DNA of 64,000 nucleotides from Pseudoduganella violacea (GTDB lineage: Bacteria > Pseudomonadota > Gammaproteobacteria > Burkholderiales > Burkholderiaceae_D), in assembly GCF_014191875.1 (NCBI RefSeq), contig NZ_JACHXD010000001.1, positions 62,001-126,000 on the forward strand, given 5' to 3'. Under the pieces are notes generated by a model, which was given only the letters and a program-made list of their open reading frames with translations, was not told the origin of the DNA and searched no databases. This document shows, piece after piece, positions 8,066 through 17,608 of this stretch; position 1 is the stretch's first letter; every line of letters begins with the position of its first letter. A program made the translations under genes and the position numbers.

Positions 8066-9174
8066 GGCTGGCTCAATGCTTTGGCCGCAGCGGGCCGCAA
8101 CACGCTGCGATAGACCTGCAATAACTGGGGACGCACGCTCTGCCAGGTAAACTGCTGCACCTGGCGCAACCCCGCTTCGCGCAGCGCGGCGGCCAGCGCC
8201 GGTTCGGCGCACAGGCGCAGGACGGCGTCGGCCATCTGCTGCGGCGATTGCGACGGCACCAGCAAGGCGGTGCGCTCATGTTCGACCAGATAAGGCACGC
8301 CGCCCACATCGGTGCTGACCACGGCAACGCCGCTGGCCAGGGCTTCGAGCACGGAATTCGGCGTGTTATCCACCAGACTGCAATTCAGCATCACATCGGC
8401 ATTGCGGTAGAGGACCGCCATGGCTTGCGGATCGACCCGGCCGGTGAAGTTCACGGCGTCGGTCAAGCCCAGCATGGCCGCCAGCGCTACCAGCTCGGCG
8501 CGCAAGGGGCCGGAACCGGCAATCACCAGGCGCGCAGCAGGATGGCGCGCGCGCACGATGGCGAAGGCGTGCAGCGCGGTGGCATTGTCGTAGATAGGCT
8601 CCAGATTGCGCGACACCAGCAGGCGCGGGCCGGCTGCCGGCGCGTCGCCTGCATCGGCGCTGCGGAAGCGTTCCAGATTGACGATGTTCGGCACGATGGC
8701 GGCATCGACCTTGAATTTCGCGAACACGGCTTTCAGGAAACCGGAGGGAACGATCAGGGCGTCGGCCCGTTTCAGGCTGGGACGCACCCAGGCAATGGCG
8801 CCTTGCAGGAAGGTCTCGGCCTCGCCCCCCCGGTAATTCACCACCACCGGCTTGCCGCGCAGGCGCGCGATCCAGATGGCGGGCGCCGCGAACAGATGCC
8901 AGGACCAGCCGGAATTGGCCATCACGTGGAAGAGCTGCACGCGTCCCGCCGCCCGCCATAGCTGCGCCAGATAAGGCAGCAGGCGGAATAAGGCGCGCAC
9001 GCCTTTCAGTCGCGCCGCCCAGGCCGGGCGGTAAGGCGCATTGACCTGGATGGTTTCCACGTCCACGCCTTCATCGCGCAGCAGCGAAGCCAGTTGCAAG
9101 GTCTGGTTTGCCATGCCGCCCGATGGCGGGGGCAATGGCCCCACCAGGGCGATGCGCAGCGCCGCCGCGGTCAT
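8062..9174 (-). CDS. Glycosyltransferase family 4 protein
   Basis: A 370-residue GT-B fold glycosyltransferase. The N-terminal domain starts MTAAALRIALVGPLPPPSGGMANQ, the nucleotide-binding loop of GT4 enzymes; the C-terminal domain has the usual NSVLEALASGVAVVSTDVGG acceptor/donor motif with the E-x7-E spacing (about residues 274-293). The start is the ATG at 9174, overlapping the previous stop by 4 bases; the open frame extends further upstream but without similarity to the family. Predicted to act on the cytoplasmic face during assembly of the repeat unit. Donor sugar and linkage are unknown. Confidence 0.87.
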   Translation of the reverse strand: MTAAALRIALVGPLPPPSGGMANQTLQLASLLRDEGVDVETIQVNAPYRPAWAARLKGVRALFRLLPYLAQLWRAAGRVQLFHVMANSGWSWHLFAAPAIWIARLRGKPVVVNYRGGEAETFLQGAIAWVRPSLKRADALIVPSGFLKAVFAKFKVDAAIVPNIVNLERFRSADAGDAPAAGPRLLVSRNLEPIYDNATALHAFAIVRARHPAARLVIAGSGPLRAELVALAAMLGLTDAVNFTGRVDPQAMAVLYRNADVMLNCSLVDNTPNSVLEALASGVAVVSTDVGGVPYLVEHERTALLVPSQSPQQMADAVLRLCAEPALAAALREAGLRQVQQFTWQSVRPQLLQVYRSVLRPAAAKALSQP

Positions 9175-10454
9175 GGCTGGCGCGCCTTGCCAACCACGCC
9201 GCCATACACGCGGCTGTAGCGTGCCACGCTGGCGGCCCAGCTGCGTTCCGACTCGACGAAGCGGCGCCCCTGTGCGCGCAGCTGCGGCCACAATGCCGGC
9301 GCGGCCAACAGGGCCAGCACCTTGCCGGCCAGCGCCTGCGCATCGCCGGCCGGGAACAGGATGCCGGTGCGGCCATCGTCGATCAGCTCCTTGTGGCCGC
9401 CGACGTCGGAAGCGACCAGCAGGCGGCCTTGCGCCATCGCTTCCAGCGGCTTGAGCGGCGTCACCAGGTCGGTCAGGCGCATCTTCAGGCGCGGATAGCA
9501 GAGCACATCGATCAGGTTGTAGTAGCGCTGCACTTCGGCATGCGGCACGCGGCCGGTGAAGATCACCTGGTCCGCAATGCCCAGCTCTTTCGCCTGCTGG
9601 CGCAGGTGCTGGTCCTGGGGACCGCCGCCCACCAGCAGCACGCGCGTGTCGGGGCGTTCGGCCAGCACCGCTGGCAGGGCTTGCAGCAGCACGTTCAAGC
9701 CTTCGTAAGCGTAGAAGGAACCGATAAAGCCGAGCACTGTCTTGCCCTGCAAGCCAAGGCTGTCCGCCAGCGCCTCATCGCGTTCGCCATCGACGCTGAA
9801 ATCGCCGATATCCACAGCGTTCGGGATGACCTCGACTTTTTGCGCGGGAATGCCGCGGCCCACGATCTCGCTGCGCAAGCCTTCGCAGATGGTGGTGGCG
9901 GCATCGACCCGCTTCAGCGCCCAGGTTTCCAGCGCGCGCGTCATGCGGTAGCGCAAGCCCCATTCCTGGCTGGTGCCATGGTCGACGGCGGCGTCCTCCC
10001 AGAAGGCGCGGATTTCATACACGACCGGAATGCCCAGGCGCTTGCCGACGCGCAGCGCGGCCACGGCGTTCAGCGCCGGCGAGTGGGCATGCAGGATGTC
10101 GGGCCGCACTTCCTTCGCCACTTGCAGCAGGCGCCCGGCCAGACGGTCGATCACGGCCAGCTGGTTCAGCACCGGCAGGCGCGCCATCAGGCCGGTGGCC
10201 GGTTCGGTGCGGTGGAAGGCCAGTCCATCCACCGTTTCATGCGCGACGCTGACGGCGCCCTGTTTGGGGCTGGTGATATGGTGCGTCTCCCAGCCCAGCG
10301 CGCGCTGCTCCTGCAAAATGGAGCGGGTGCGGAAGGTATAGCCGCTATGCAGCGGGATCGAGTGATCCAGCACATGCAGGATGCGCAGGGGCTGGCCCTG
10401 CGCGTGTTTCGGCTCGGCGGCCGTGCCCAGAAAATCGGAAGTGCCCATGGTCAC
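9171..10454 (-). CDS. PEP-CTERM/exosortase A-associated glycosyltransferase (Daro_2409 family)
   Basis: A 427-residue GT4-type glycosyltransferase of the subfamily found next to exosortase A. Diagnostic sequence near the start is RILHVLDHSIPLHSGYTFRT, followed by VVYEIRAFWEDAAVDHG and, in the C-terminal half, PLKPLEAMAQGRLLVASDVGG. The first codon is taken as GTG at 10454, overlapping the amidotransferase stop (GTGA); an ATG at 10448 is equally possible. It lies between the amidotransferase and a second GT4 gene, all translationally coupled. It is expected to add a sugar to the lipid-linked unit; the donor is unknown. Confidence 0.88.
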   Translation of the reverse strand: MTMGTSDFLGTAAEPKHAQGQPLRILHVLDHSIPLHSGYTFRTRSILQEQRALGWETHHITSPKQGAVSVAHETVDGLAFHRTEPATGLMARLPVLNQLAVIDRLAGRLLQVAKEVRPDILHAHSPALNAVAALRVGKRLGIPVVYEIRAFWEDAAVDHGTSQEWGLRYRMTRALETWALKRVDAATTICEGLRSEIVGRGIPAQKVEVIPNAVDIGDFSVDGERDEALADSLGLQGKTVLGFIGSFYAYEGLNVLLQALPAVLAERPDTRVLLVGGGPQDQHLRQQAKELGIADQVIFTGRVPHAEVQRYYNLIDVLCYPRLKMRLTDLVTPLKPLEAMAQGRLLVASDVGGHKELIDDGRTGILFPAGDAQALAGKVLALLAAPALWPQLRAQGRRFVESERSWAASVARYSRVYGGVVGKARQP

Positions 10455-12346
10455 GCCTGCATCTCTTTTCTCAGGAAGGCTTCGAACATCAGCAGCGTCC
10501 AGATCGGCGCGCTGTAATCGCGACGGCCGGACTGGTGCTGCTCCACCATCTCGTTCAGGTAAGCCTGGTTAAAGATTCCGGTAGCGGCCAGGTTCGGTCC
10601 CAGCAGCGAGCTGCGCACGCGCTCGCGCAGCGGACCGCGGAACCAGGCTGCCAACGGCACGGCAAAGCCCTGCTTGCGGCGATAGAGGATATCGTTCGGC
10701 AGATAATTTTCCATGCTCTTCTTGAACACGTACTTGCCTTCGCTGCCGTTCAGCTTCATCTCGGGCGGCAGGCCGGAAATCCACTCCACCAGCTTGTGGT
10801 CAAGCAGGGGCACGCGCACTTCCAGCGCATGGGCCATGCTGGCGCGATCGACCTTGGTCAGGATATCGCCCGGCAGATAGGTCTTCATGTCCAGGTACTG
10901 GATCAGCGAGAGCGGATCGTCGGTCGGCGCCTGGTCGGCATGGGCGCGCATCACGTTGATGGCGCGATAGCCTTGTAGATCGGCGCGGAACTTGGGCGTG
11001 AACAGCTGCTGGCGCATCTGGTCGCTCATGATGGAGACGCCGTGGAAATAGCCCTCCACCAGATCGCGCGACAGCGCTTCGAAGGTGGTCTTGGCGCGGA
11101 ACACGCGCGGCGCCCAATCGGCTTTGGGATACCAGCGTCCCAGGGTGCCGAACAACGGCTTGCGCAGGCCGATGGGAATGCGGCCGCGCACGCGGTTTTC
11201 CGCCATGGCATAGCGATAGCGCCGGTAGCCTGCCAGATTTTCGTCGCCGCCGTCGCCGGACAAGGCCACCGTCACGCGCTTGCGCGCCAGTTCGCACACG
11301 CGGTAAGTCGGGATCGCCGAACTGTCGGCATACGGTTCGTCATACAGATCGGCCAGGGTGTCGAGCAGGCCGTAGTCATCGGTGTCCACGGTTTCGACGT
11401 GGTGGTCGGTGCCGTATTTCTGCGCCACTTGCGCGGCATACGCCGATTCGTCGAAGGCCTTGTCCTTGAAGGCGATGGAGCAGGTATTGACCGGGCCGTC
11501 GCTCAGCCCCGCCATCATCGCCACCACGGCGCTGGAGTCAACGCCACCGGACAGGAAGGCGCCCAGCGGCACTTCCGCCACCAGGCGGATTTTGACGGCC
11601 TCGCGCAGGCGCTCCACCAGCTCGCCCTCGGCGTCGCCCAGCGTCATGCCGGCATGGCGCTTGAAGGGGACATCCCAGAACTGCTGCGGTTCGGCCAGCG
11701 GCGCGCCGACCTTCTGCAGCAGGCGGAAACCGGGCGACAGTTTCAGCGCGCCCTTATAGATCGTTTTCGGTTCCGGCACATAGCCGTAGGCGAAATAGTC
11801 TTCCACCGCCTGCGGATCGATCTCGCGCGGCAAGCCGTTTAGCGAACGCAGGGCTTTCAGCTCGGAGCTGAAGACGAAGAAGCCGTCCGGCAGCATGGCG
11901 TAGTACATGGGCTTGACGCCCATGCGGTCGCGCGCCAGGAACATCACCTGCTTATTGCGGTCCCACAGGCCGAAGGCGAACATGCCGCGGAAATGCTCGA
12001 CGCATTGCTCGCCCCACTCTTCCCAGGCGTGCACGATCACTTCGGTGTCGCTCTTGGTCTTGAAAGTGTGGCCGAGCGCCTTGAGCTCCGCCGTCAGCTC
12101 ACGGTAGTTGTAGATTTCGCCGTTGTAGCAGACCATCACGCTGCCATCCTCGTTGCCCAGCGGCTGCTGGCCCAGCGAGATGTCGATCACGGACAGGCGG
12201 CGGTGGCCGAAGCCGACGCCGGGTTCCACATAGATATCGCCCTCGTCCGGACCGCGATGATGCTGCGTATCGTTCATCCGGCGCAGCTGGTCCTGATCGA
12301 TCTCGCGCTTGCCGCGCGTGTCCAGGATGCCGACTATTCCACACAT
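10451..12346 (-). CDS. XrtA/PEP-CTERM system-associated amidotransferase (asparagine synthetase type)
   Basis: A 631-residue glutamine-hydrolysing asparagine-synthetase-type enzyme. It keeps the catalytic Cys2 (MCGIVGILD), the glutamine-site motif NGEIYNYREL, and the PP-loop SGGVDSS at about residues 266-272. The later segment LSGDGGDENLAGYRRY is also well conserved. This is the subfamily that travels with exosortase A. In contrast to the other two asparagine-synthase-like proteins of the window (1145-2908 and 42295-44148), this one should be a functional amidotransferase. The natural acceptor may be an acidic sugar of the exopolysaccharide. The gene overlaps its upstream and downstream neighbours by 13 and 4 bases. 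Confidence 0.92.
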   Translation of the reverse strand: MCGIVGILDTRGKREIDQDQLRRMNDTQHHRGPDEGDIYVEPGVGFGHRRLSVIDISLGQQPLGNEDGSVMVCYNGEIYNYRELTAELKALGHTFKTKSDTEVIVHAWEEWGEQCVEHFRGMFAFGLWDRNKQVMFLARDRMGVKPMYYAMLPDGFFVFSSELKALRSLNGLPREIDPQAVEDYFAYGYVPEPKTIYKGALKLSPGFRLLQKVGAPLAEPQQFWDVPFKRHAGMTLGDAEGELVERLREAVKIRLVAEVPLGAFLSGGVDSSAVVAMMAGLSDGPVNTCSIAFKDKAFDESAYAAQVAQKYGTDHHVETVDTDDYGLLDTLADLYDEPYADSSAIPTYRVCELARKRVTVALSGDGGDENLAGYRRYRYAMAENRVRGRIPIGLRKPLFGTLGRWYPKADWAPRVFRAKTTFEALSRDLVEGYFHGVSIMSDQMRQQLFTPKFRADLQGYRAINVMRAHADQAPTDDPLSLIQYLDMKTYLPGDILTKVDRASMAHALEVRVPLLDHKLVEWISGLPPEMKLNGSEGKYVFKKSMENYLPNDILYRRKQGFAVPLAAWFRGPLRERVRSSLLGPNLAATGIFNQAYLNEMVEQHQSGRRDYSAPIWTLLMFEAFLRKEMQA

Positions 12347-13518
12347 GATGGGACCGCCCTTCTAAGTTTGATCTTGCGTTCGCACAGGGTGTCGTACAGC
12401 GCCTGGTATCCTGCCACCATGGCCGCCATGCTGTACTTGCGCAGCACGCGCTCGCGGCCCGCCGCGCCATGGCGGACGGCCAGCTCGGGTGCTGCCACAT
12501 ATTGTTCCAGCGCCGCCGCCATGGCGGCGGGGTCGGATGGCGGCACCAGCAGGCCGGTGACGCCATCCTCGATCACTTCGGGAATGCCGCCGACGCGCGT
12601 GCCCACCACGGGCAGGCCGCTGGCCATGGCTTCCAGCGCCGATCCTGGCGTGCCCTCGGCGATCGATGACATGGCAAAGACGCTGAAGCTGCGCAGGATG
12701 TCGGCCACGTCGGTACGCGCGCCGGGAAGCCAGACCGCGTCGGCAATGCCGGCGGCATTGGCCTTGGCGCGCATGGATTCCAGCAAAGGGCCGTCACCGA
12801 TGATGGCCAGACGCAGAGCCGGCGCCAGATCGGGACGGCGCTGACGCAGCGAGATGAAAGCGTCCATCAAGGTGGCATGGTCCTTCACGTCCTGCACCCT
12901 GCCCACGGTGCCGATCACCGTCAGCCCGTCGAAAAAGCGCGGCGCTTCGCCACTGCCGCGCGCGCGGAATTTTTCGGCGTCGATGCCGTTCGCCAGCATG
13001 CGGCTCTTCTGTTCCGGCACGCCGATCACCTTGCGGTTCCATTCTTCCATCGCGGCGGAATTGGCGTAGCAGCAGTCGTAGAAAGGCAGCATCAGGCGGC
13101 GCAGCATATTGTGCTTGCGGTTGCTGCCATCGGGGTCGTTGGCGTCGCGGCCATGCGCGCCGTTGACGCGCACCGGCACGCCGGCCAGCAGCGCGGCCGG
13201 CGCGTATTCGATGGCCGACAGGTTATAGCTGTGCAGCACCGCTGGCTGCAGGGCGCGCAGCAGCTTCCACAGCGCGATATGGGTATGCAGCGACAGGCCG
13301 GGCTGCTTGTCCAGCGCATGCAGTTCCACGCCCGGCTTGCTGATCTTCTTCGCAAACTCGGGATTGAAACCCGTCAGGCACACCACGGCGTGGCGGTAAC
13401 GCTCGGCCGGCATGCGGTTGATGCGCTCCACCATGAGCGTTTCCAGCCCGCCGAAGTCGAGGCGGTAAATCAGGTGGACGACGAGTGGAATCCCGTTCAT
13501 GGCGGCGGCAGGCATCAT
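12334..13518 (-). CDS. Sugar transferase, PEP-CTERM/EpsH1 system-associated (second type)
   Basis: A 394-residue GT4 glycosyltransferase. The start PLVVHLIYRLDFGGLETLMVE and the later GSALEAMASGLPVVGTRVGG mark the exosortase-A-linked subfamily. The start codon is one of two adjacent ATGs at 13518/13515, overlapping the exosortase stop. The product lies directly between exosortase A and the amidotransferase, which is the usual order in these loci. Predicted to elongate the lipid-linked oligosaccharide at the cytoplasmic membrane. No signal peptide or membrane span is evident. Confidence 0.9.
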   Translation of the reverse strand: MMPAAAMNGIPLVVHLIYRLDFGGLETLMVERINRMPAERYRHAVVCLTGFNPEFAKKISKPGVELHALDKQPGLSLHTHIALWKLLRALQPAVLHSYNLSAIEYAPAALLAGVPVRVNGAHGRDANDPDGSNRKHNMLRRLMLPFYDCCYANSAAMEEWNRKVIGVPEQKSRMLANGIDAEKFRARGSGEAPRFFDGLTVIGTVGRVQDVKDHATLMDAFISLRQRRPDLAPALRLAIIGDGPLLESMRAKANAAGIADAVWLPGARTDVADILRSFSVFAMSSIAEGTPGSALEAMASGLPVVGTRVGGIPEVIEDGVTGLLVPPSDPAAMAAALEQYVAAPELAVRHGAAGRERVLRKYSMAAMVAGYQALYDTLCERKIKLRRAVPSCVE

Positions 13519-15092
13519 GGTTTCAGGTTGGCGGCGAGCGTCTTTTCCAGCGGAGTTAGGCCGGTGGAAAGGAAGTGGCGCATGACGGCGCGCGCGGCGT
13601 CGGGATTTTCCTCATATGGCGAGTACAGCAGCACGATGGCGCCATCGTCGCGGCCCTTGAGCAGCTTCTGCTTCACCTGCAGCAGCTTGCCGCCGAAATT
13701 GCTGGCGGTGTTCTGGCCATCGATCCAATACCACTGCCACACCAGGAGCCGGTTTTCCCTCGGTCCATTCAGGACGGATTCGCGCACGGCCAACTGGCGG
13801 CCGGCGATATTCTCGCTGCGCACACTGGCGCCCATATCGTGCCATGGCGACTTGTCGTCGCCCACCAGGCGGTTGCTGGAGCTGATCAACTTCGAGCCCT
13901 CGTGCTGCTGGCGGAAGTAGAACAGCTCGAAGCCCAAGGGCTGGCCGGCCACCTGGTAGTTGCGGCCCAGATGGGCATTGGCCTGGTTCATCCCAGGTTT
14001 CCAGTCGGTGAACGGCTCGGCCGCCTCCACGCCAGGCTGGAAATCGTTCAGCGCGGCGCTTGGCGCCTTGCCCTGGCCATGCTGCAGATAATAGGCGTAA
14101 GCGGGCCAGACGCCGATGGCAAGCGCCAGGCCCAGGGCCACGCCGGCCATGCACGCTGCCGGAACCATGCGCGCGCTGTGCGGCGCCGCCATATGCGGAG
14201 TTGGCGCGGCGGCTTCCTGGTCCTGGCGCCAGAAACTGCCGACCCAGAACAGCAGCAGCATCACCAGACCGAAAAAGGCCCAGCCATAAATCAGGTGATC
14301 CACGCCGACCGCCATGGTCATGCCGCTCATATGGCCGATCATCACGATCATGTAGGCACGCGCGCCGTTGGCGGCAATCGGCACCAGCATCGAAGCCAGC
14401 ACGAACAGGGCGCGGCGCAGGAAGGTGCGGTAGGTCAGGTAGGCAAACAGGCAGCCCAGGGTAATCGAGGAAATCAGGTAGCGCAGGCCGCTGCAGGCTT
14501 CCACCACCGACCAGTCGCCGGACGGGATGCTGAAATTATTCCCTTCGCGCAGAACGGGAATGCCGGTAAGGCGCAGGGCATCGACCGTGAAGCTGGCCGT
14601 GACCTGGATCAGCGGATCGATCAGGCTTTCGCCCACCGGCACGCCGAACAGGATAAAGAACAAGGGGAAGGCGATGGCCTTGGCGATCCGCACGCCGAAC
14701 AGGGCCAGCACGGTCAAGGGCAGCATAGCGGCAAAGGCGTACTGGCGCACGATCTGCACCTCGCCCAGTTCGGCCAGCAGCCATCCCGCGCCGCACGCGG
14801 CCAGCACGGCCAGCGCCGGCAGATAAGGCTGTACCGGCAAGGTGCGCAGCGTGGCGCGGCGCTGCCAGATCAGCCAGAGGCTGATCGGCAGGATCACATA
14901 GCCGTGGGCGAACGTGCCGGAGCGTTCCCAGATCGCGGCAATCGACAGCGCGGTATCGAAGTAGATAAGGAAAGGCAGCAGCAGCGCCGCAAACGCGATC
15001 GCCAGGCCGAGCGACGATGCGGATGGGCCGGACGCAAGCTGCTTCCGGTCGACCGCCGGCTTGGTTTCGCTCGGAGAGGATACGGTATTCAT
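13515..15092 (-). CDS. xrtA: Exosortase A fused to EpsI-type domain
   Basis: The key enzyme of the system: a polytopic membrane transpeptidase that recognises PEP-CTERM tails and is thought to cleave and transfer the substrate. The first part (about residues 25-300) has eight hydrophobic segments and the catalytic triad: Cys200 in VEACSGLRYL, Arg245 in ANGARAYM and His266 in VDHLIYGW. The second part (about residues 315-525) is an EpsI-like periplasmic domain with YYLQHGQG, FELFYFRQQHEG and LLVWQWYWIDGQ. The start is the ATG at 15092, making the 4-base overlap usual in this operon; the ATG at 15104 is the alternative. Fusion of XrtA with EpsI is common in betaproteobacterial loci. Confidence 0.96.
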   Translation of the reverse strand: MNTVSSPSETKPAVDRKQLASGPSASSLGLAIAFAALLLPFLIYFDTALSIAAIWERSGTFAHGYVILPISLWLIWQRRATLRTLPVQPYLPALAVLAACGAGWLLAELGEVQIVRQYAFAAMLPLTVLALFGVRIAKAIAFPLFFILFGVPVGESLIDPLIQVTASFTVDALRLTGIPVLREGNNFSIPSGDWSVVEACSGLRYLISSITLGCLFAYLTYRTFLRRALFVLASMLVPIAANGARAYMIVMIGHMSGMTMAVGVDHLIYGWAFFGLVMLLLFWVGSFWRQDQEAAAPTPHMAAPHSARMVPAACMAGVALGLALAIGVWPAYAYYLQHGQGKAPSAALNDFQPGVEAAEPFTDWKPGMNQANAHLGRNYQVAGQPLGFELFYFRQQHEGSKLISSSNRLVGDDKSPWHDMGASVRSENIAGRQLAVRESVLNGPRENRLLVWQWYWIDGQNTASNFGGKLLQVKQKLLKGRDDGAIVLLYSPYEENPDAARAVMRHFLSTGLTPLEKTLAANLKP

Positions 15093-16390
15093 GCCTGGTT
15101 CCATGTAGGTGCGGCCGCCGCATTGGCTGCCGTTGCAACGCGCTTCTCGTCCACGGCGCCGGCCGGACTGGCGTCCAGCCCCGATTCCAGCATGGCTTCC
15201 ACCGGCGCCAGGCGCGCGGCCCAGCCATAGGACGTTTCGACGCGCGCGCGCGCGGCGCGGCCGATTTCGTCCAAGGCGTAAACGGCGCTGCCGGCGGCAG
15301 GGGCCAGCGCCTGGTTCACGGTCGCCGCAAATTGCGCCGCATCCTCGGCCAGCAGCAGTTCGCGGCCGGTTTCGGCGCTGATGCCTTCCAGCGCCTGCGG
15401 CGACACGATGACGGCCTTGGCCATCGACATCGCCTCCAGCACCTTGTTCTGGATGCCGCGCGCAATGCGCAGCGGCGCCACCGACAAGGCGGCATGGGCG
15501 ACATATGGACGCACGTCGGGTACGGTGCCGGTCACGCGGATGCCGGGCAGCGCGGATAGGGCTTGCACTTCCGCCGACGGCCGCGCACCAACGATATAGA
15601 AGCGCGCCAGCGGTTCGCGCGCCAGCACCGCCGGGAAGACCTCGCGCGCAAACCAGCAGACGGCATCCACATTCGGCCAGTAATCCATGGCGCCGCAGAA
15701 GACCACGGCGCGTTCACCAGCAGCGTAAGGGCTGGCATATTCGGCATGCGGCGTGAAGTAAGCGGTATCCACGCCATTGCCGAAGTAGCCGATGCGATCG
15801 CCGCTCTCGGGGGCCAGCGCGCGGAACAGCGCGGCCTCGGGTTCGGAGACGAATAGCGCGGCGTCGCTCACCGCCGCCACCGCGCGCTCGTAGCGCAGCA
15901 GGCGCTCGGCCTCGTAGGCATACAGCAGGCGCATAGGCCAGGATTTGCGCTGCGCATACTGGCGCCATTTATCGGAATCGACATCGCAGAAATCGACCAC
16001 GCGACGCGCCTGCGGATACGTTTCGGCGTACTGCGCCATCGGCCCGGAAAACACCATGACGCGGCCAATGCGCTGCTCGCGCATGGTTTGCGCCACCCAG
16101 GCGCGCAAGCCGCCGTCGCTGTAATAATCCTGCGACAGCGAACGGTTGCCCAGCAAAGCGCCAAGGCTGCGCAGGCGCGCCCAGCGCGGATCGAGGCGCG
16201 CGAAGTGGCTGGAGGCGCACAACTCTTTCAAATGCGGCAGATGCCGCCAGTCGTCTTCGTCATCGACGAAAGTGCCGAGGTGGACGCGGTAACGCTGCAC
16301 CAGATGCTTGAGCAAATGGTAGGAACGGATCTTGTCGCCCTTGTTCGGGGGATAGGGAATCCTATGCACCAACAGCAGCAGGTCGTCCAC
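15089..16390 (-). CDS. Sugar transferase, PEP-CTERM/EpsH1 system-associated (first type)
   Basis: A 433-residue glycosyltransferase with the start LLLLVHRIPYPPNKGDKIRSYH that marks the exosortase A-linked subfamily. Further conserved pieces are VVDFCDVDSDKW, ERAVVFCGAMDYWPNVDA and LRIARGIQNKVLEAMSM near the C-terminal nucleotide site. The last 25 residues are alanine-rich and probably disordered. The gene is 3 bases downstream of the FemAB gene and overlaps exosortase A. It should add one sugar to the growing repeat unit on the cytoplasmic face of the membrane. Confidence 0.9.
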   Translation of the reverse strand: MDDLLLLVHRIPYPPNKGDKIRSYHLLKHLVQRYRVHLGTFVDDEDDWRHLPHLKELCASSHFARLDPRWARLRSLGALLGNRSLSQDYYSDGGLRAWVAQTMREQRIGRVMVFSGPMAQYAETYPQARRVVDFCDVDSDKWRQYAQRKSWPMRLLYAYEAERLLRYERAVAAVSDAALFVSEPEAALFRALAPESGDRIGYFGNGVDTAYFTPHAEYASPYAAGERAVVFCGAMDYWPNVDAVCWFAREVFPAVLAREPLARFYIVGARPSAEVQALSALPGIRVTGTVPDVRPYVAHAALSVAPLRIARGIQNKVLEAMSMAKAVIVSPQALEGISAETGRELLLAEDAAQFAATVNQALAPAAGSAVYALDEIGRAARARVETSYGWAARLAPVEAMLESGLDASPAGAVDEKRVATAANAAAAPTWNQA

Positions 16391-16393
16391 GAT

Positions 16394-17608
16394 TCACCCC
16401 AGGTCTTTGACGATGTGCGGGCCCAGCGCATTGGCCAGGGCCAGCGGCATCTTGCGCCACAGCTTGATGAAGAGCTGGTACTTCGGATTGAGCGGGTTCA
16501 CATCCGGCAGCTCGGACGAGGCATACAGCTGGTATTCGTAAGGCAGGGGCTGGGCGCTGAAGCCCCAGTTCTTCTTGAAGTCGAAAGCGCCGGTGCCGGC
16601 CTTGCTGCGGCCGAAGTCGAACAGGCGATAGCCTTGGTCGGCCGAGGCCTGCATCAGATCCCAGTACATGAAGTCATTGCCCGCCACGTCGCGCGCCAGC
16701 GCCGTGCCGCCGCCGTAATACGGCAGCACCTCGTCGCGGAAGAAGAAGCTCATCACGCCGGCCACGATCTTGTCCTCCTGCAGGATGACGCGGACTTCGC
16801 AATCGTCGGCGAAGATCTGCTTCAGCAGACGGAAGTATTTTTTAGAGAACACCGGCGTGCCAAGACGGTGCACGCTGCTGGCGTAGGCGTGGAAGAAGCG
16901 GTCGATATCCTGATCCACCTCGCCGCGCAGCCCCAGCTTGATGGCCTTGCGCACCATGGCGCGCTGCTTGCGCGGGATGGCGTTCATATTCTCTTCGTTG
17001 TCGGCCGTGATGGCCTTGCGGAAGGTGTAGTACAGCTCCTTGCCCTGCCATTTCGGATTGCCGGGATGGGCGGGCTTGCAGTTGCGGTATTCCAGATGGC
17101 CGGGATTGAGCGAGGCCGCCAGTTCCTCGGCCGCCTGGTCGAGCAAGGCGCGCGCCTCCCCGCTGGTGGCGGCCACGCCGCCATACACGCAAAAAGGCAA
17201 GGACACCAGCGAATGGCCGAACAGGCGGCTCTTGATCTGGGCCAGCGGCAGCACGCCTTCGATGCGGCCATCGCGTTCGACATAGAAGAACCAGCAGCGG
17301 TGGCCGAAGGCCTGTTCGATGACTTTTTGCCAGCCGGCGCGGTGGAAGAAGGTCGCCTCGGGACATGCCTGCACGAAGGCGTCCCAGCGCGCGCATTCTT
17401 CGGCATTCGGCAGCAGCAGTTGCAGCATCAGCGCGCCGGGTGCGGCGGCCGGCGCTTCCGGCACGGGCGCCTGCGGCGGCGACGCTGGCGCGGCGGCAGG
17501 CACATCGGCCTGCGGACGCACAGCCTCGCTTTTCGCGGTGGCTATCGCGGCGGCGGTGGATGCGGCGGCGGCGGCGCGCTGGGCCGCCGCTTCGATAATC
17601 GATGTCAT
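16394..17608 (-). CDS. FemAB-like protein, XrtA/PEP-CTERM system-associated
   Basis: A 404-residue protein with the double GNAT fold of FemA/FemB transferases, in the subfamily next to exosortase A. An alanine/proline-rich N-terminal stretch of about 60 residues precedes the fold. Conserved parts are FHRAGWQKVIEQAFGH, SLPFCVYGGVAA, IPRKQRAMVRKAIK and LFDFGRSKAGTGAFDFKKNWGF. The start is the ATG at 17608, which overlaps the deacetylase stop by 4 bases. FemAB enzymes transfer amino acids from aminoacyl-tRNA to peptidoglycan precursors; this subfamily is thought to modify a sugar or protein with an aminoacyl or acyl group, but the reaction is not known. Confidence 0.9.
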   Translation of the reverse strand: MTSIIEAAAQRAAAAASTAAAIATAKSEAVRPQADVPAAAPASPPQAPVPEAPAAAPGALMLQLLLPNAEECARWDAFVQACPEATFFHRAGWQKVIEQAFGHRCWFFYVERDGRIEGVLPLAQIKSRLFGHSLVSLPFCVYGGVAATSGEARALLDQAAEELAASLNPGHLEYRNCKPAHPGNPKWQGKELYYTFRKAITADNEENMNAIPRKQRAMVRKAIKLGLRGEVDQDIDRFFHAYASSVHRLGTPVFSKKYFRLLKQIFADDCEVRVILQEDKIVAGVMSFFFRDEVLPYYGGGTALARDVAGNDFMYWDLMQASADQGYRLFDFGRSKAGTGAFDFKKNWGFSAQPLPYEYQLYASSELPDVNPLNPKYQLFIKLWRKMPLALANALGPHIVKDLG